Origin: Corynebacterium sp.
Lineage (GTDB): Bacteria; Actinomycetota; Actinomycetes; Mycobacteriales; Mycobacteriaceae
Direction: 5' to 3'
NCBI RefSeq assembly: GCF_022712275.1
Contig: NZ_JALAGU010000012.1
Coordinates: 1 to 50,578, forward strand
DNA length: 50,578 nt
In this document: one piece after another, positions 24,817 to 32,668 of the stretch
Layout: every line of letters begins with the position of its first letter
How positions within the stretch are numbered: the first letter of the stretch is position 1
Position numbers and translations under genes: made by a program
The notes under the pieces: generated by a model
Seen by the model: the letters and a program-made list of their open reading frames with translations, nothing else
Told to the model about the DNA's origin: nothing
Databases searched by the model: none

Positions 24817-25371
24817 TCAGTGCCAGGCCGGCCGGTCGCGCTTGACGTAGCCCATCCGCGGCCGGAACCCGGACGGATGTTTGAGCTGGGCGACAGCGTC
24901 CGCGATGACCAGGCGGAACCGCGGGTCCAGGGGAGGAAGCTGGGCGATCTGGAACCAGCCGACCTCGGTGGATTCCTCGTCGTTGACGCGCGGGGTCCAG
25001 GCGTCCTCCGAATCCCCGGTGACGACGCAGCGCAGCGTGGTGTCCATGTACCGGCAGACGTCGCCGTTGGGGTAGGTCACCGGACCGACGGCGCCGACGC
25101 CGATCAGCGCGTCCACCTCGACGGTCAGGCCGGTCTCCTCGCGGACCTCACGGACCGCGGCGGCATGGGGCTCCTCACCAGGGTCGACGATGCCGCAGAC
25201 CGGCGTCCACCGGCCGTCGTCGGCCCGACGGACCAGCAGGACCTCCGGGGTGGCGAAGGCGGGAGCGTCGGGGGCGACGTCCTTGACGACGATCGCGGTG
25301 ACGCCCGGGAGCCACAGCTCGGCGTGGCCGATGTGCTCACGGAGTTCGGTGATGAACGGCGGTGTTCCCAT
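24817..25371 (-). CDS. NUDIX hydrolase
   Basis: 184 residues with a complete Nudix box GIVDPGEEPHAAAVREVREETGL (GX5EX7REUXEEXGU; residues ~73-95 in outline). The catalytic glutamates REVREE are intact. The substrate may be a nucleoside-diphosphate derivative such as ADP-ribose; not deducible. ATG 25371 taken as the start. It precedes the AlbA_2 gene in the same orientation and shares the intergenic region with the divergent siderophore-binding lipoprotein. Confidence 0.9.
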   Translation of the reverse strand: MGTPPFITELREHIGHAELWLPGVTAIVVKDVAPDAPAFATPEVLLVRRADDGRWTPVCGIVDPGEEPHAAAVREVREETGLTVEVDALIGVGAVGPVTYPNGDVCRYMDTTLRCVVTGDSEDAWTPRVNDEESTEVGWFQIAQLPPLDPRFRLVIADAVAQLKHPSGFRPRMGYVKRDRPAWH

Positions 25372-25423
25372 GGGGTCCGAGTCTAACGCGGTACGCAATT
25401 CAGGGCTGTTCAGTTCCCCGGGC

Positions 25424-25442
25424 TAACGGTAGGCTCACCTGC
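25424..25442 (+). promoter_or_regulatory. DtxR-like iron box over the leaderless promoter
   Basis: The 19 bases match the DtxR consensus TTAGGTTAGGCTAACCTAA at 13 positions. The -10 element TAGGCT (25430-25435) lies inside it, ending 7 nt before ATG 25443, so repressor binding would block the promoter. Confidence 0.6.
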
Positions 25443-26447
25443 ATGACCTCCAGGATGATGCGCATCAGCGCGGCCGCCATGGCCCTCACCACCGCAGTCG
25501 CTCTCGCGGCCTGCTCCTCCGACGACGACGATGACGACACCTCCTCGTCATCGTCCTCCTCCGAATCCACCGCCACCGACTCCTTCCCGGTCTCCGTCGA
25601 CACCAAGTTCGGCGAGGTCGAGATCGAGGAGCAGCCGCAGAAGGTCGTCGCCCTGGGCTGGGGCGACGCCGAGATCGCCACTGAGCTGGGCGTCCAGCCC
25701 GTCGGCGTGAGCGACTGGCTCGACTTCGGCGACGACGGTCTGAGCCCGTGGGCGGAGGCGTCCTATGACGAGGCCCCTGAGCTGCTCGGCACCATGGAGC
25801 TCGACTACGAGAAGATCGCCGCGCTGGAACCGGACCTCATCATCAACGTCCGCTCCGACGGCTCCGAGGACACCTACAAGAAGCTCTCCGCTGTCGCGCC
25901 GACCGTCTCCGCACCCGAAGGTGCCGACAACTGGACGACCCCCTGGGACACCCAGGTCGAGATGATCTCCACCGCCCTCGGCGAGAGCCAGAAGGGCGAG
26001 GACCTGGTCACCTCTGCTAACGACCGGATCACCGAGGTCAGGGACGCACACCCGGAGTGGTCGGAGAAGACCGGTACCGTCCTGGCGAAGACCAGTGAGG
26101 AATGGGGCGCGTACGTCACCGGTGACGCCCGCGCTGACCTGTTGGCGGACATCGGCTTCCAGCCGAACCAGGAAATCACCGATCTCGCCGGCGACACCTT
26201 CTACGTCTCCCTGTCCGAGGAGAACATCGACAAGGCCGACTCCGACGTGGTCATCGGCTTCCCGATCATGCTCTCCGCCGACGAGCTCACCAAGGACACG
26301 GCCTGGAACTCCCTCACCGCAGTGAAGGAGGGCCACGCTGTCGTCGCCGACGACGAGCTCGCCAACGCGATTTCCCTGGGCACCCCGGCCTCCATGCTCC
26401 ACGCGCTCGACCTGCTGGTCCCGCAGCTGGAGGACGCCACGGAATAG
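25443..26447 (+). CDS. Iron-siderophore ABC transporter substrate-binding lipoprotein
   Basis: 334 residues. Signal peptide with lipobox LAAC (Cys24), then a very acidic/Ser-rich linker (~25-45). The mature domain is a periplasmic-binding (FepB/FhuD, TroA-like) fold: PQKVVALGWGDAEIATELGVQPVGVSDW, EPDLIINVRSDGSEDTYKKLS. It would capture ferric siderophore for a permease, but no permease or ATPase gene is adjacent, so it relies on partners elsewhere. A DtxR-like box overlaps the promoter. The hairpin at 26504-26562 follows. Confidence 0.9.
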   Translation: MTSRMMRISAAAMALTTAVALAACSSDDDDDDTSSSSSSSESTATDSFPVSVDTKFGEVEIEEQPQKVVALGWGDAEIATELGVQPVGVSDWLDFGDDGLSPWAEASYDEAPELLGTMELDYEKIAALEPDLIINVRSDGSEDTYKKLSAVAPTVSAPEGADNWTTPWDTQVEMISTALGESQKGEDLVTSANDRITEVRDAHPEWSEKTGTVLAKTSEEWGAYVTGDARADLLADIGFQPNQEITDLAGDTFYVSLSEENIDKADSDVVIGFPIMLSADELTKDTAWNSLTAVKEGHAVVADDELANAISLGTPASMLHALDLLVPQLEDATE

Positions 26448-26503
26448 CCCTCCACGGAGGTCCCGTAAAGGTCTCCGTCCGGGTCTCCGTCGCAGAGATG
26501 TCG

Positions 26504-26562
26504 GCATCACGCACCGTGAGGCGGGTTCTGAAGAGTCAGAACAGCCTCACGGTGCGTGATGC
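26504..26562. terminator. Large perfect nested hairpin after the siderophore-binding gene
   Basis: Arms of 19 perfect base pairs (26504-26522 and 26544-26562). Inside, TTCTGA (26526-26531) and TCAGAA (26536-26541) form a second stem with loop AGAG. No U-tract follows. May terminate transcription, or be a small palindromic element. 26563-26689 shows nothing else. Confidence 0.6.
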
Positions 26563-26689
26563 GTACACGGCCAGGGTGCCCGGCTCGGGTGCTTGGGTGG
26601 GAGCCGCCGGGGTCAAGCGGCTGTGTGCGGGGTGATGTCCGACATTCGAGGGGTTACGCAGACACAATCCCCCGCGGTACTCCGGCGAC

Positions 26690-27022
26690 ATGGCCATGGA
26701 TGCCGTTGAGATCGAGCGCGCACTGCTGACCCTGAGCAGGGAAGAACGTGCCGCTGTGATCCACCGTGGCCTCCTGAGCCTGGATTCCCCGAACTCCAGT
26801 GCCGACCAACCGGCCGGCCGCGAAGGCGAGGCAAGGAAGGGACGGGAGCGAGGACCCGGAAACGACTCGGGAGGGTGGCCTGAAGATCCAGGACCAACCA
26901 CCGGAGTCGCTCAGAGCCACCCCAGGCTCAGAACACCCAGTTCACCAGCACCACGTACAGCGCCGTGCCGAGCAGGATCGACCACGTCGCCGAGCGCTTC
27001 CACAGGTGCAGCCCCACGGTGA
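26690..27022 (+). CDS. Fragment with addiction-module antitoxin-like N-terminus
   Basis: 110 codons. Residues ~3-32 (MDAVEIERALLTLSREERAAVIHRGLLSLD in outline) match the start of the Unstab_antitox/TIGR02574 RelB-like family (…eAL.LspeERa.la..LL.SLD). The following sequence is Gly/Arg/Pro-rich and unlike the family, and its last ~95 bp overlap azlD on the other strand, so the 3' part is probably not genuine. No toxin gene follows. Likely an orphaned or decayed antitoxin. Confidence 0.35.
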   Translation: MAMDAVEIERALLTLSREERAAVIHRGLLSLDSPNSSADQPAGREGEARKGRERGPGNDSGGWPEDPGPTTGVAQSHPRLRTPSSPAPRTAPCRAGSTTSPSASTGAAPR

Positions 27023-27317
27023 ACGCCACGGCGATGAGCGCCGCCCCCACCCCGCCGGGCTTGTCGGTGCTGTCGACCAGCGTGTACATGACCAGCACGA
27101 TCATCACGCCGACCGGCATGGCGATTCCCAGCCACGCCACCAGCGCAGACTCGCGGAAGAACTTCATCGCCGCGAAGGGCAGGGCACGCAACACCACGGT
27201 CACCACGCAGATCCCGGCGAGGATGAGCAGGGTGTTCGTCAGGTCCACGCCCTCAGGCAGGCCGGCGGACGCCAGGGTCGGTGTGGACGGGGACAGGGGG
27301 ACGGACCCGGCGCTCAT
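26928..27317 (-). CDS. azlD: AzlD-type branched-chain amino acid exporter subunit
   Basis: 129 residues, four hydrophobic segments. Members (COG4392/AzlD, C. glutamicum BrnE) form the small subunit of an exporter of isoleucine, leucine, valine and methionine. VVLRALPFAAMKFFRESALVAWLGIAMPVGVMI in outline (~40-75) is typical. ATG 27317 overlaps the azlC stop by ATGA (27314-27317), so translation is coupled. Confidence 0.88.
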   Translation of the reverse strand: MSAGSVPLSPSTPTLASAGLPEGVDLTNTLLILAGICVVTVVLRALPFAAMKFFRESALVAWLGIAMPVGVMIVLVMYTLVDSTDKPGGVGAALIAVAFTVGLHLWKRSATWSILLGTALYVVLVNWVF

Positions 27318-28084
27318 GACGCATCTCCCTTCTCCGGGTCTCCGTCGGCGGATGCAGACCCCGGAAATGAAGACCCCGGGGACGCAGCACCGCAGCCTGC
27401 GTCCTTCCGCCGGTCCCACAGGAACCGCCCGACCAGGAAGGCGAAGTACAGCGTCAGCCCGATGAGCAGCATCTGGTCCCGGCTGATGAGCAGCCCGACC
27501 ACACCGGTCACCACGGCGACGACCGGCAGCAGCACATCACGCCGGGCGGACATCGCCTCAATTGCCAGCACCACGAACAGGGCGGTCAGCGCAAAGTCGA
27601 GCCCCTCGATGTCCATCGGCAGGGCCGCGCCGACCAGCGCGCCGACGATGCCGGGAAGCACCCAGGACGCCTGGCAGAACGCCTGCACCGCCATGACCTT
27701 CGGCTGCGTCCACGTCGCCCCACGGTGGGACGACAGGATCGCATAGGTCTCGTCGGTCAGCGCGTAGACACCGTAGGCCTTCGCCACCGGCGAGCGCACC
27801 GCAGAAACCGGGTAACTCAGCCCGTAGAAGATGTGCCGGAAGTTCACCAGGAACCCTGTCACCGCGGCCGACAGCGGAGCCACACCCCCGGTGACCAGGG
27901 AAATCGCCAGGAACTCCATGGAACCGGCGTAGATGACGAAACTGAAGACCGGCGTCCACCACCAGGCGAAGCCGGACTGACTCACGAGCAGACCGAAGGC
28001 CAGACCCAGCGGCAGCAGTCCCAGGCCCACCGTCCAGGACGCCCGGACGCCGGCGGCCACCTCAGAGCGGGTAGTCGGGGACAC
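27314..28084 (-). CDS. azlC: AzlC-type branched-chain amino acid exporter large subunit
   Basis: 256 residues from GTG 28084 with about seven helices: GLGLLPLGLAFGLLVSQSGF and VIYAGSMEFLAISLVTGGVAPLSAAVTGFLVNFRHIFYGLS in outline are typical of AzlC/BrnF. GTG 28084 overlaps the pcnA stop (TAGTG); the alternative GTG 28105 would overlap by 22 bp. Coupled with azlD as an amino-acid exporter. No Lrp regulator is present beside it, unlike C. glutamicum brnFE. Confidence 0.88.
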   Translation of the reverse strand: MSPTTRSEVAAGVRASWTVGLGLLPLGLAFGLLVSQSGFAWWWTPVFSFVIYAGSMEFLAISLVTGGVAPLSAAVTGFLVNFRHIFYGLSYPVSAVRSPVAKAYGVYALTDETYAILSSHRGATWTQPKVMAVQAFCQASWVLPGIVGALVGAALPMDIEGLDFALTALFVVLAIEAMSARRDVLLPVVAVVTGVVGLLISRDQMLLIGLTLYFAFLVGRFLWDRRKDAGCGAASPGSSFPGSASADGDPEKGDAS

Positions 28085-29544
28085 TAGAGGTCCCGGTTCT
28101 TCCACCAGGCCTTGAGCTCGGCGACGGCCTCGTCGTGCTCCATCGGGCCGCGGTCCAGCCGCAGTTCCTTGAGGAACGCCCAGGCCTTGCCGACCTCGGG
28201 TCCCGGCGCGATGCCGAGGATCTCCATGATCTCGTTGCCGTCCAGTTCAGGACGCACCGCCGCAAGGTCCTCCTTCTCCTTCAGCTCGACGATCCGGGCG
28301 TCCAGGTCGTCGCAGACCCGCTGCAGGCGCGCGGCCTTGCGCTTGTTGCGCGTGGTGCAGTCGGCCCGGACGATGAGCTGGAGCTGGGGGAGCAGGTCGC
28401 CGGCGTCGGTGACGTACCGGCGCACCGCGGAATCGGTCCACGTGCTCTCGCCGTAGCCGTGGAAGCGCATGTGGAGGAAGACAAGCTGGCCGATCTCCTC
28501 GGTGGTCTTCTTCGGGAACTTCAGCGCCTTGAGCCGCTTGCGCGTCATCCGCGCACCGACGACCTCGTGGTGGTGGAAGGTCACCGCACCGGACTCGGTG
28601 AAGGCACGGGTCGCGGGCTTGCCGCAGTCGTGCATGAGCGCGGCCCAGCGAAGCACCAGCCGGCGGTGCTCCAGCTCTTCCGGCTCACCCGCCAGCCGCC
28701 CCTCCAGCTCCGTGACATTGCGCAGCACCTGCAGGGAGTGGGCGTAGACGTCCTTGTGCTGCCGGTGCTCGTCCTGGGTGAGCTGCAGCGCAGGCAGCTC
28801 GGGCAGGACATGTGCGGCGATGCCCGTGACGACCATGAGGTCCAGGCCGGTCCACGGCTCAGCCCCGAGCATGAGCTTGTCGAGTTCGGCGGCAACGCGC
28901 TCGGCGGTGATCCGGTCGATCTCGGCGGCCATCCGCGTCATGGCCTCCTGCACCCGCGGGGCGACCTCGAAGCCGAGCTGGGAGGCGAAACGGCAGGCCC
29001 GGAGCATGCGCAGCGGGTCGTCGTGGAAGGACTGCTCAGGCGCAGCCGGCGTATCGAGCACGCCGTTGACCAGGTCCTCGAAACCGTTCAGCGGATCCCG
29101 CAGTTCGTGGGCACCGTCAGCGGACAGCTCCAGGGCGATGGCGTTGCCGCGGAAGTCCCGGCGCACCAGGTCCTCCTCCAGGGAGGTGCCGTAGGTGACC
29201 TCGGGGTTCCGCGATGAGCCGTCGTACCGGTCGGCGCGGAAGGTGGTGATCTCCACGGTCATCCCGTGGATCAGACCGGAGACGGTACCGAAGGCGATAC
29301 CGGTGTCCCAGACGGTGGACGCCACCTCGTCGAGGATCTCCGTCACCACGTCCGGACGCGCATCGGTGGTGAAGTCGAGGTCGTGGGAGAGTCGACCGAG
29401 GAGTGCGTCCCGGACGGAACCGCCGACAAGGAACAGGGAATGTCCACGGGTGGCGAAGGCGCCGGCGAGGGCGGTGAGTGTCCTGTCGTGGACTTTCACG
29501 GCGTCCTGCGCGGTCGCGAGCATGGTTCCGGCATCTCGTTGCAT
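28084..29544 (-). CDS. pcnA: CCA tRNA nucleotidyltransferase
   Basis: 486 residues. Nucleotidyltransferase signature LVGGSVRDALLGRLSHDLDFTTDARP (catalytic Asp pair in DLDF) at ~40-65, RRDFRGNAIALEL for the RNA-binding helix region, then an HD domain (RWAALMHDCGKPATR, ~301-315). It adds or repairs the 3' CCA of tRNA. ATG 29544 has TACCAT (29557-29552) 7 nt upstream, so the transcript is probably leaderless; the earlier in-frame start at 29601 is not favoured. Ortholog of Rv3907c. Confidence 0.95.
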   Translation of the reverse strand: MQRDAGTMLATAQDAVKVHDRTLTALAGAFATRGHSLFLVGGSVRDALLGRLSHDLDFTTDARPDVVTEILDEVASTVWDTGIAFGTVSGLIHGMTVEITTFRADRYDGSSRNPEVTYGTSLEEDLVRRDFRGNAIALELSADGAHELRDPLNGFEDLVNGVLDTPAAPEQSFHDDPLRMLRACRFASQLGFEVAPRVQEAMTRMAAEIDRITAERVAAELDKLMLGAEPWTGLDLMVVTGIAAHVLPELPALQLTQDEHRQHKDVYAHSLQVLRNVTELEGRLAGEPEELEHRRLVLRWAALMHDCGKPATRAFTESGAVTFHHHEVVGARMTRKRLKALKFPKKTTEEIGQLVFLHMRFHGYGESTWTDSAVRRYVTDAGDLLPQLQLIVRADCTTRNKRKAARLQRVCDDLDARIVELKEKEDLAAVRPELDGNEIMEILGIAPGPEVGKAWAFLKELRLDRGPMEHDEAVAELKAWWKNRDL

Positions 29545-29551
29545 TCCCACA

Positions 29552-29595
29552 ATGGTACAGCCGGGTCCCCCTTTCACAGTCGCAGGCACTACGCT
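29552..29595. promoter_or_regulatory. Divergent leaderless promoters between pcnA and the mutT4-like gene
   Basis: Minus: TACCAT (29557-29552) 7 nt before ATG 29544. Plus: TACGCT (29590-29595) 8 nt before ATG 29604. Confidence 0.5.
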
Positions 29596-29603
29596 GGTCA
29601 ACC

Positions 29604-30188
29604 ATGAGTCAGAGGCGTCGTCGAAGCATCCCGGACCCCCGGCGGTCCCCGGCGCGCCCGGTTCACCAGCGTGACCACCACGAACTGCCGACCTCGGTCG
29701 AGACCAGCGCCGGTGGCCTGGTGCTTTCGGGCATGCCGGAGGCCGTCCGTGGCGACGGTTCCGTGGATCTGTCGAAGATGTACGTCGCCCTCATCGGGCG
29801 TCTTGACCGGCGCGGACGCCTCCTCTGGTCCATCCCCAAGGGACATATCGAGGACGCCGAGGACGCCCACACCACCGCCGAGCGCGAGGTGTGGGAGGAG
29901 ACCGGGGTGCACGGCCAGGTCTTCTCCGAGCTGGGCACCATCGACTACTGGTTCGTCTCCGAGGGCAAGCGGATCCACAAGACGGTGCACCACCATCTGC
30001 TCCGCGTGGTCGACGGGGAGCTCAACGACGAGGACCCGGAGGTCACCGAGGTGGCCTGGCTGCCGGTGAGCCATCTCGTGGAGAAGCTGGCGTACGCCGA
30101 TGAACGCAAGCTCGCCCGGCAGGCCCTCGACCGGCTGCCCGACCTGGCCCGCGCCGAGGCGAAGGCCGGGCGTCGGACGCTGCGGTAG
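29604..30188 (+). CDS. NUDIX hydrolase, MutT4-like
   Basis: 194 residues. Nudix box GHIEDAEDAHTTAEREVWEETGV (GX5EX7REUXEEXGU; ~86-108). ATG 29604 gives the Rv3908 (mutT4)-like basic tail MSQRRRRSIPDPRRSPARP and has a -10 at leaderless spacing. Position beside pcnA and before DUF6049/murJ matches mycobacteria. MutT4 is thought to clean oxidised nucleotides; the true substrate is uncertain. The DUF6049 gene starts 9 bp after its stop. Confidence 0.9.
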   Translation: MSQRRRRSIPDPRRSPARPVHQRDHHELPTSVETSAGGLVLSGMPEAVRGDGSVDLSKMYVALIGRLDRRGRLLWSIPKGHIEDAEDAHTTAEREVWEETGVHGQVFSELGTIDYWFVSEGKRIHKTVHHHLLRVVDGELNDEDPEVTEVAWLPVSHLVEKLAYADERKLARQALDRLPDLARAEAKAGRRTLR

Positions 30189-30196
30189 GTGGTCGT

Positions 30197-32668
30197 GTGC
30201 GCCTGCCCCGTCCGCTCCCCAGACTGGTCCCCCTCGCCGTCAGCGCGGCGCTGGGGGTCTGTCTGGCATGTCCGGTCTCTCCCGCGGCCGCCCAGGTACC
30301 CACCACCTCTGACCTGCTGTGGGCCAATCCGGACGCCCGCTCGGCCGAGCCGGAGTCCGGGGTGACCGCGCAGGTCACCGCCCAGTCCGCGGCCCGGGCC
30401 GTGGAGGACGACGAGCTGGAGGTCACCGTCTCGGTCACCAACGGCTCGGACCAGACGCTCAGTGGACTGGAACTGCGCGCCCAGCATGCCGAGACGGTCA
30501 CCGAGCCGGACGGTGTGGCGACCTCACTGCTGGCCAACCAGGGAGAGTACCCGTGGGTCGGCCCGTTCCAGACGCTCGACGCGACGGTGCAGCCGGGGGA
30601 GTCCCTCGACATCACCGTGCGGGTGCCGGTGGGGCAGTCGGATGACTGGTACCGGGACAACACCGACGGGGACGTCGCGCCCGTCGACGACGTGACGTTG
30701 CCCGGTCTGGGGCTGACCGGCGCCGGTGTCCACCCCCTGCTGTTCAACCTCAACGGCAGTCTCGGGGGCGCCGACACCTCCTACCTCGCCGGGGCGCGCA
30801 CGACCCTCACCGTCACCGACGACCGGCCCGATGACGACGAGGGCGCAGAAGACACGGAGGAGACCACCCCGGGTCTCACGGTCCTGTGGCCGCTGTCCTC
30901 GGCGTCGGTCGCCGTCGCGGGTCAGGTCGGCGACGCCCCGGACCCCTCCGAGCTCTACCTCCCCGACGAGACCCTCGCCGGTGAGCTCTCCGAGGGCGGA
31001 CGCCTCCGCGGCCTGCTGGACACCTGGCGCGACGCCACCGACGGCAGCGACGGTGACCGGGTGAAGGCGTCCACCTGCCTCGCCATCGACCCTGACCTTC
31101 TCGAGACCGTCGACCGGATGACCGACGGCTACCGCGTGGGCGCCTCGGTGCCCTCGCCGGTCGAGGAACCCACCCGGCTGCGCGACCGCTGGAACCGCCA
31201 CGACGATGACACTCCCTCGGAGTCCGGCACCGGGGCGGACGCCGCCTCCGCCTGGCTCAGTGACCTGCGCGACGTGGTGGAGGACGCCTGCGTGGTGCCC
31301 CTGCCCTACGCCAACGCGGACATCAACGCCGTCGCCACCGGCAACGACCCGTGGCTCGCCGAGGAGATGACCGACCGTGGCGTCTCCGTGGTGGAAGACG
31401 TCCTCGACATCACCCCCGCCACCGGGGTGCAGATCCCCGGCTCGGGCTACATCGAACCCGCCGCCCGGTCGCTGATGGACGGTGGGGATGACAGTGCCCC
31501 GTCGACCGCCGTCATCGCCGACGCGACGCTCACCCGTGAAGCAACGGAGGAGGACATCCCCGGTGCACGCAGCGCCACCGGCACCCTCCCGGATTCCCCG
31601 GTGCGCACCCTCCAGTTCCCCGCCGCCCTCGGCGCGGCTCTCGCCGCGACCGGTGAGCGCCCCGAGACCGCCGCCTACTCCGACACCGACTCGCGCCGGG
31701 ATCTCTCGGCGGACGGGGCGGCGTCCCGCATGGCGGCGGCGGTGGGCGTCCTCGACCGGGAACTGGACGCCGCCCGCACGACGACCGGCCAGGTTCTCGC
31801 CGTCCCGCCGGCCGCATGGTCGGTGGATCCGCAGGACGCCACGGCCTTCCTCGACGCGGTACAGGCACACTTCGCCGACGGGTCGGCCGAGCCGGTGAGC
31901 TTCGGTGACGCCCTGTCGGCCCCCGCCGCACCGGTGACCCTCGACGACACGACCGAGAACATCGACCCGGCCCCGGTCGACGACGGTGCGGCACGCAATG
32001 TCGCCCAGGTCGCCGGGCACCTGCGCAACCTGACCAACATCATGGAGGATGTCCCGAACATCGCCCTGACCCGCCGGATCTTCACCCGGCCGATGTTCGA
32101 TGACCTGCTGCGTGCGGTGAGCGACACCGGGCGCCGCTTCCGGGCGGACGCCGCGGCGGTGCGTGACCGTGGTTCGGAGCGCACCGGGCGGGTCACCGGT
32201 CTGGCCTATGCGCTGCGGACCTCGGTCTCCCTGCTGCCGCCGGGCAATGTCTTCACCCGCACCAGTGACTCCTCCCCGCTCATCGTGGTGGCCCGCAACG
32301 GGCTCCCACTGCCGGTGTCGGTGCGGGTGCACTATGCCGGAGCGCCCGGCGTGACACTGAACACGCCGGGCGTGCAGCAGATCCCCGCACAGGGCAGTGT
32401 GACCCTCCAGATGACCTCCGAGATACCGGCCGAGGCCGAGCAGTCTGATCTGACGATGTATCTGTCGACCCCCGATGACGTGCGGATATCCGACGAGGTG
32501 ACGATCAGGCTGGCGTCAGTCCCCGGGCTGAACTGGCGTCTGGTCGGCATCGTCGCCGCCTGCCTCGCGCTGATCTTCGTCGCCGCGAGAACACTACGGA
32601 AGCGGCGACGCGCCGTGGACGGTTCGCCAGACAGCCGCCGAGTAAAGAATGATGGTGCACGTGACTGA
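30197..32668 (+). CDS. DUF6049 family secreted/membrane protein
   Basis: 823 residues, Rv3909-like. A signal peptide (~1-35, ...AALGVCLACPVSPAAAQ) precedes a large acidic extracytoplasmic part, and a C-terminal TM (~784-803, LVGIVAACLALIFVAARTLRKRRR) anchors it with the basic tail inside. Two internal Cys (~294, ~374) may pair. Function is unknown; constant linkage to murJ suggests a role in wall assembly. GTG start. It overlaps murJ by 20 bp. Confidence 0.8.
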   Translation: MRLPRPLPRLVPLAVSAALGVCLACPVSPAAAQVPTTSDLLWANPDARSAEPESGVTAQVTAQSAARAVEDDELEVTVSVTNGSDQTLSGLELRAQHAETVTEPDGVATSLLANQGEYPWVGPFQTLDATVQPGESLDITVRVPVGQSDDWYRDNTDGDVAPVDDVTLPGLGLTGAGVHPLLFNLNGSLGGADTSYLAGARTTLTVTDDRPDDDEGAEDTEETTPGLTVLWPLSSASVAVAGQVGDAPDPSELYLPDETLAGELSEGGRLRGLLDTWRDATDGSDGDRVKASTCLAIDPDLLETVDRMTDGYRVGASVPSPVEEPTRLRDRWNRHDDDTPSESGTGADAASAWLSDLRDVVEDACVVPLPYANADINAVATGNDPWLAEEMTDRGVSVVEDVLDITPATGVQIPGSGYIEPAARSLMDGGDDSAPSTAVIADATLTREATEEDIPGARSATGTLPDSPVRTLQFPAALGAALAATGERPETAAYSDTDSRRDLSADGAASRMAAAVGVLDRELDAARTTTGQVLAVPPAAWSVDPQDATAFLDAVQAHFADGSAEPVSFGDALSAPAAPVTLDDTTENIDPAPVDDGAARNVAQVAGHLRNLTNIMEDVPNIALTRRIFTRPMFDDLLRAVSDTGRRFRADAAAVRDRGSERTGRVTGLAYALRTSVSLLPPGNVFTRTSDSSPLIVVARNGLPLPVSVRVHYAGAPGVTLNTPGVQQIPAQGSVTLQMTSEIPAEAEQSDLTMYLSTPDDVRISDEVTIRLASVPGLNWRLVGIVAACLALIFVAARTLRKRRRAVDGSPDSRRVKNDGARD

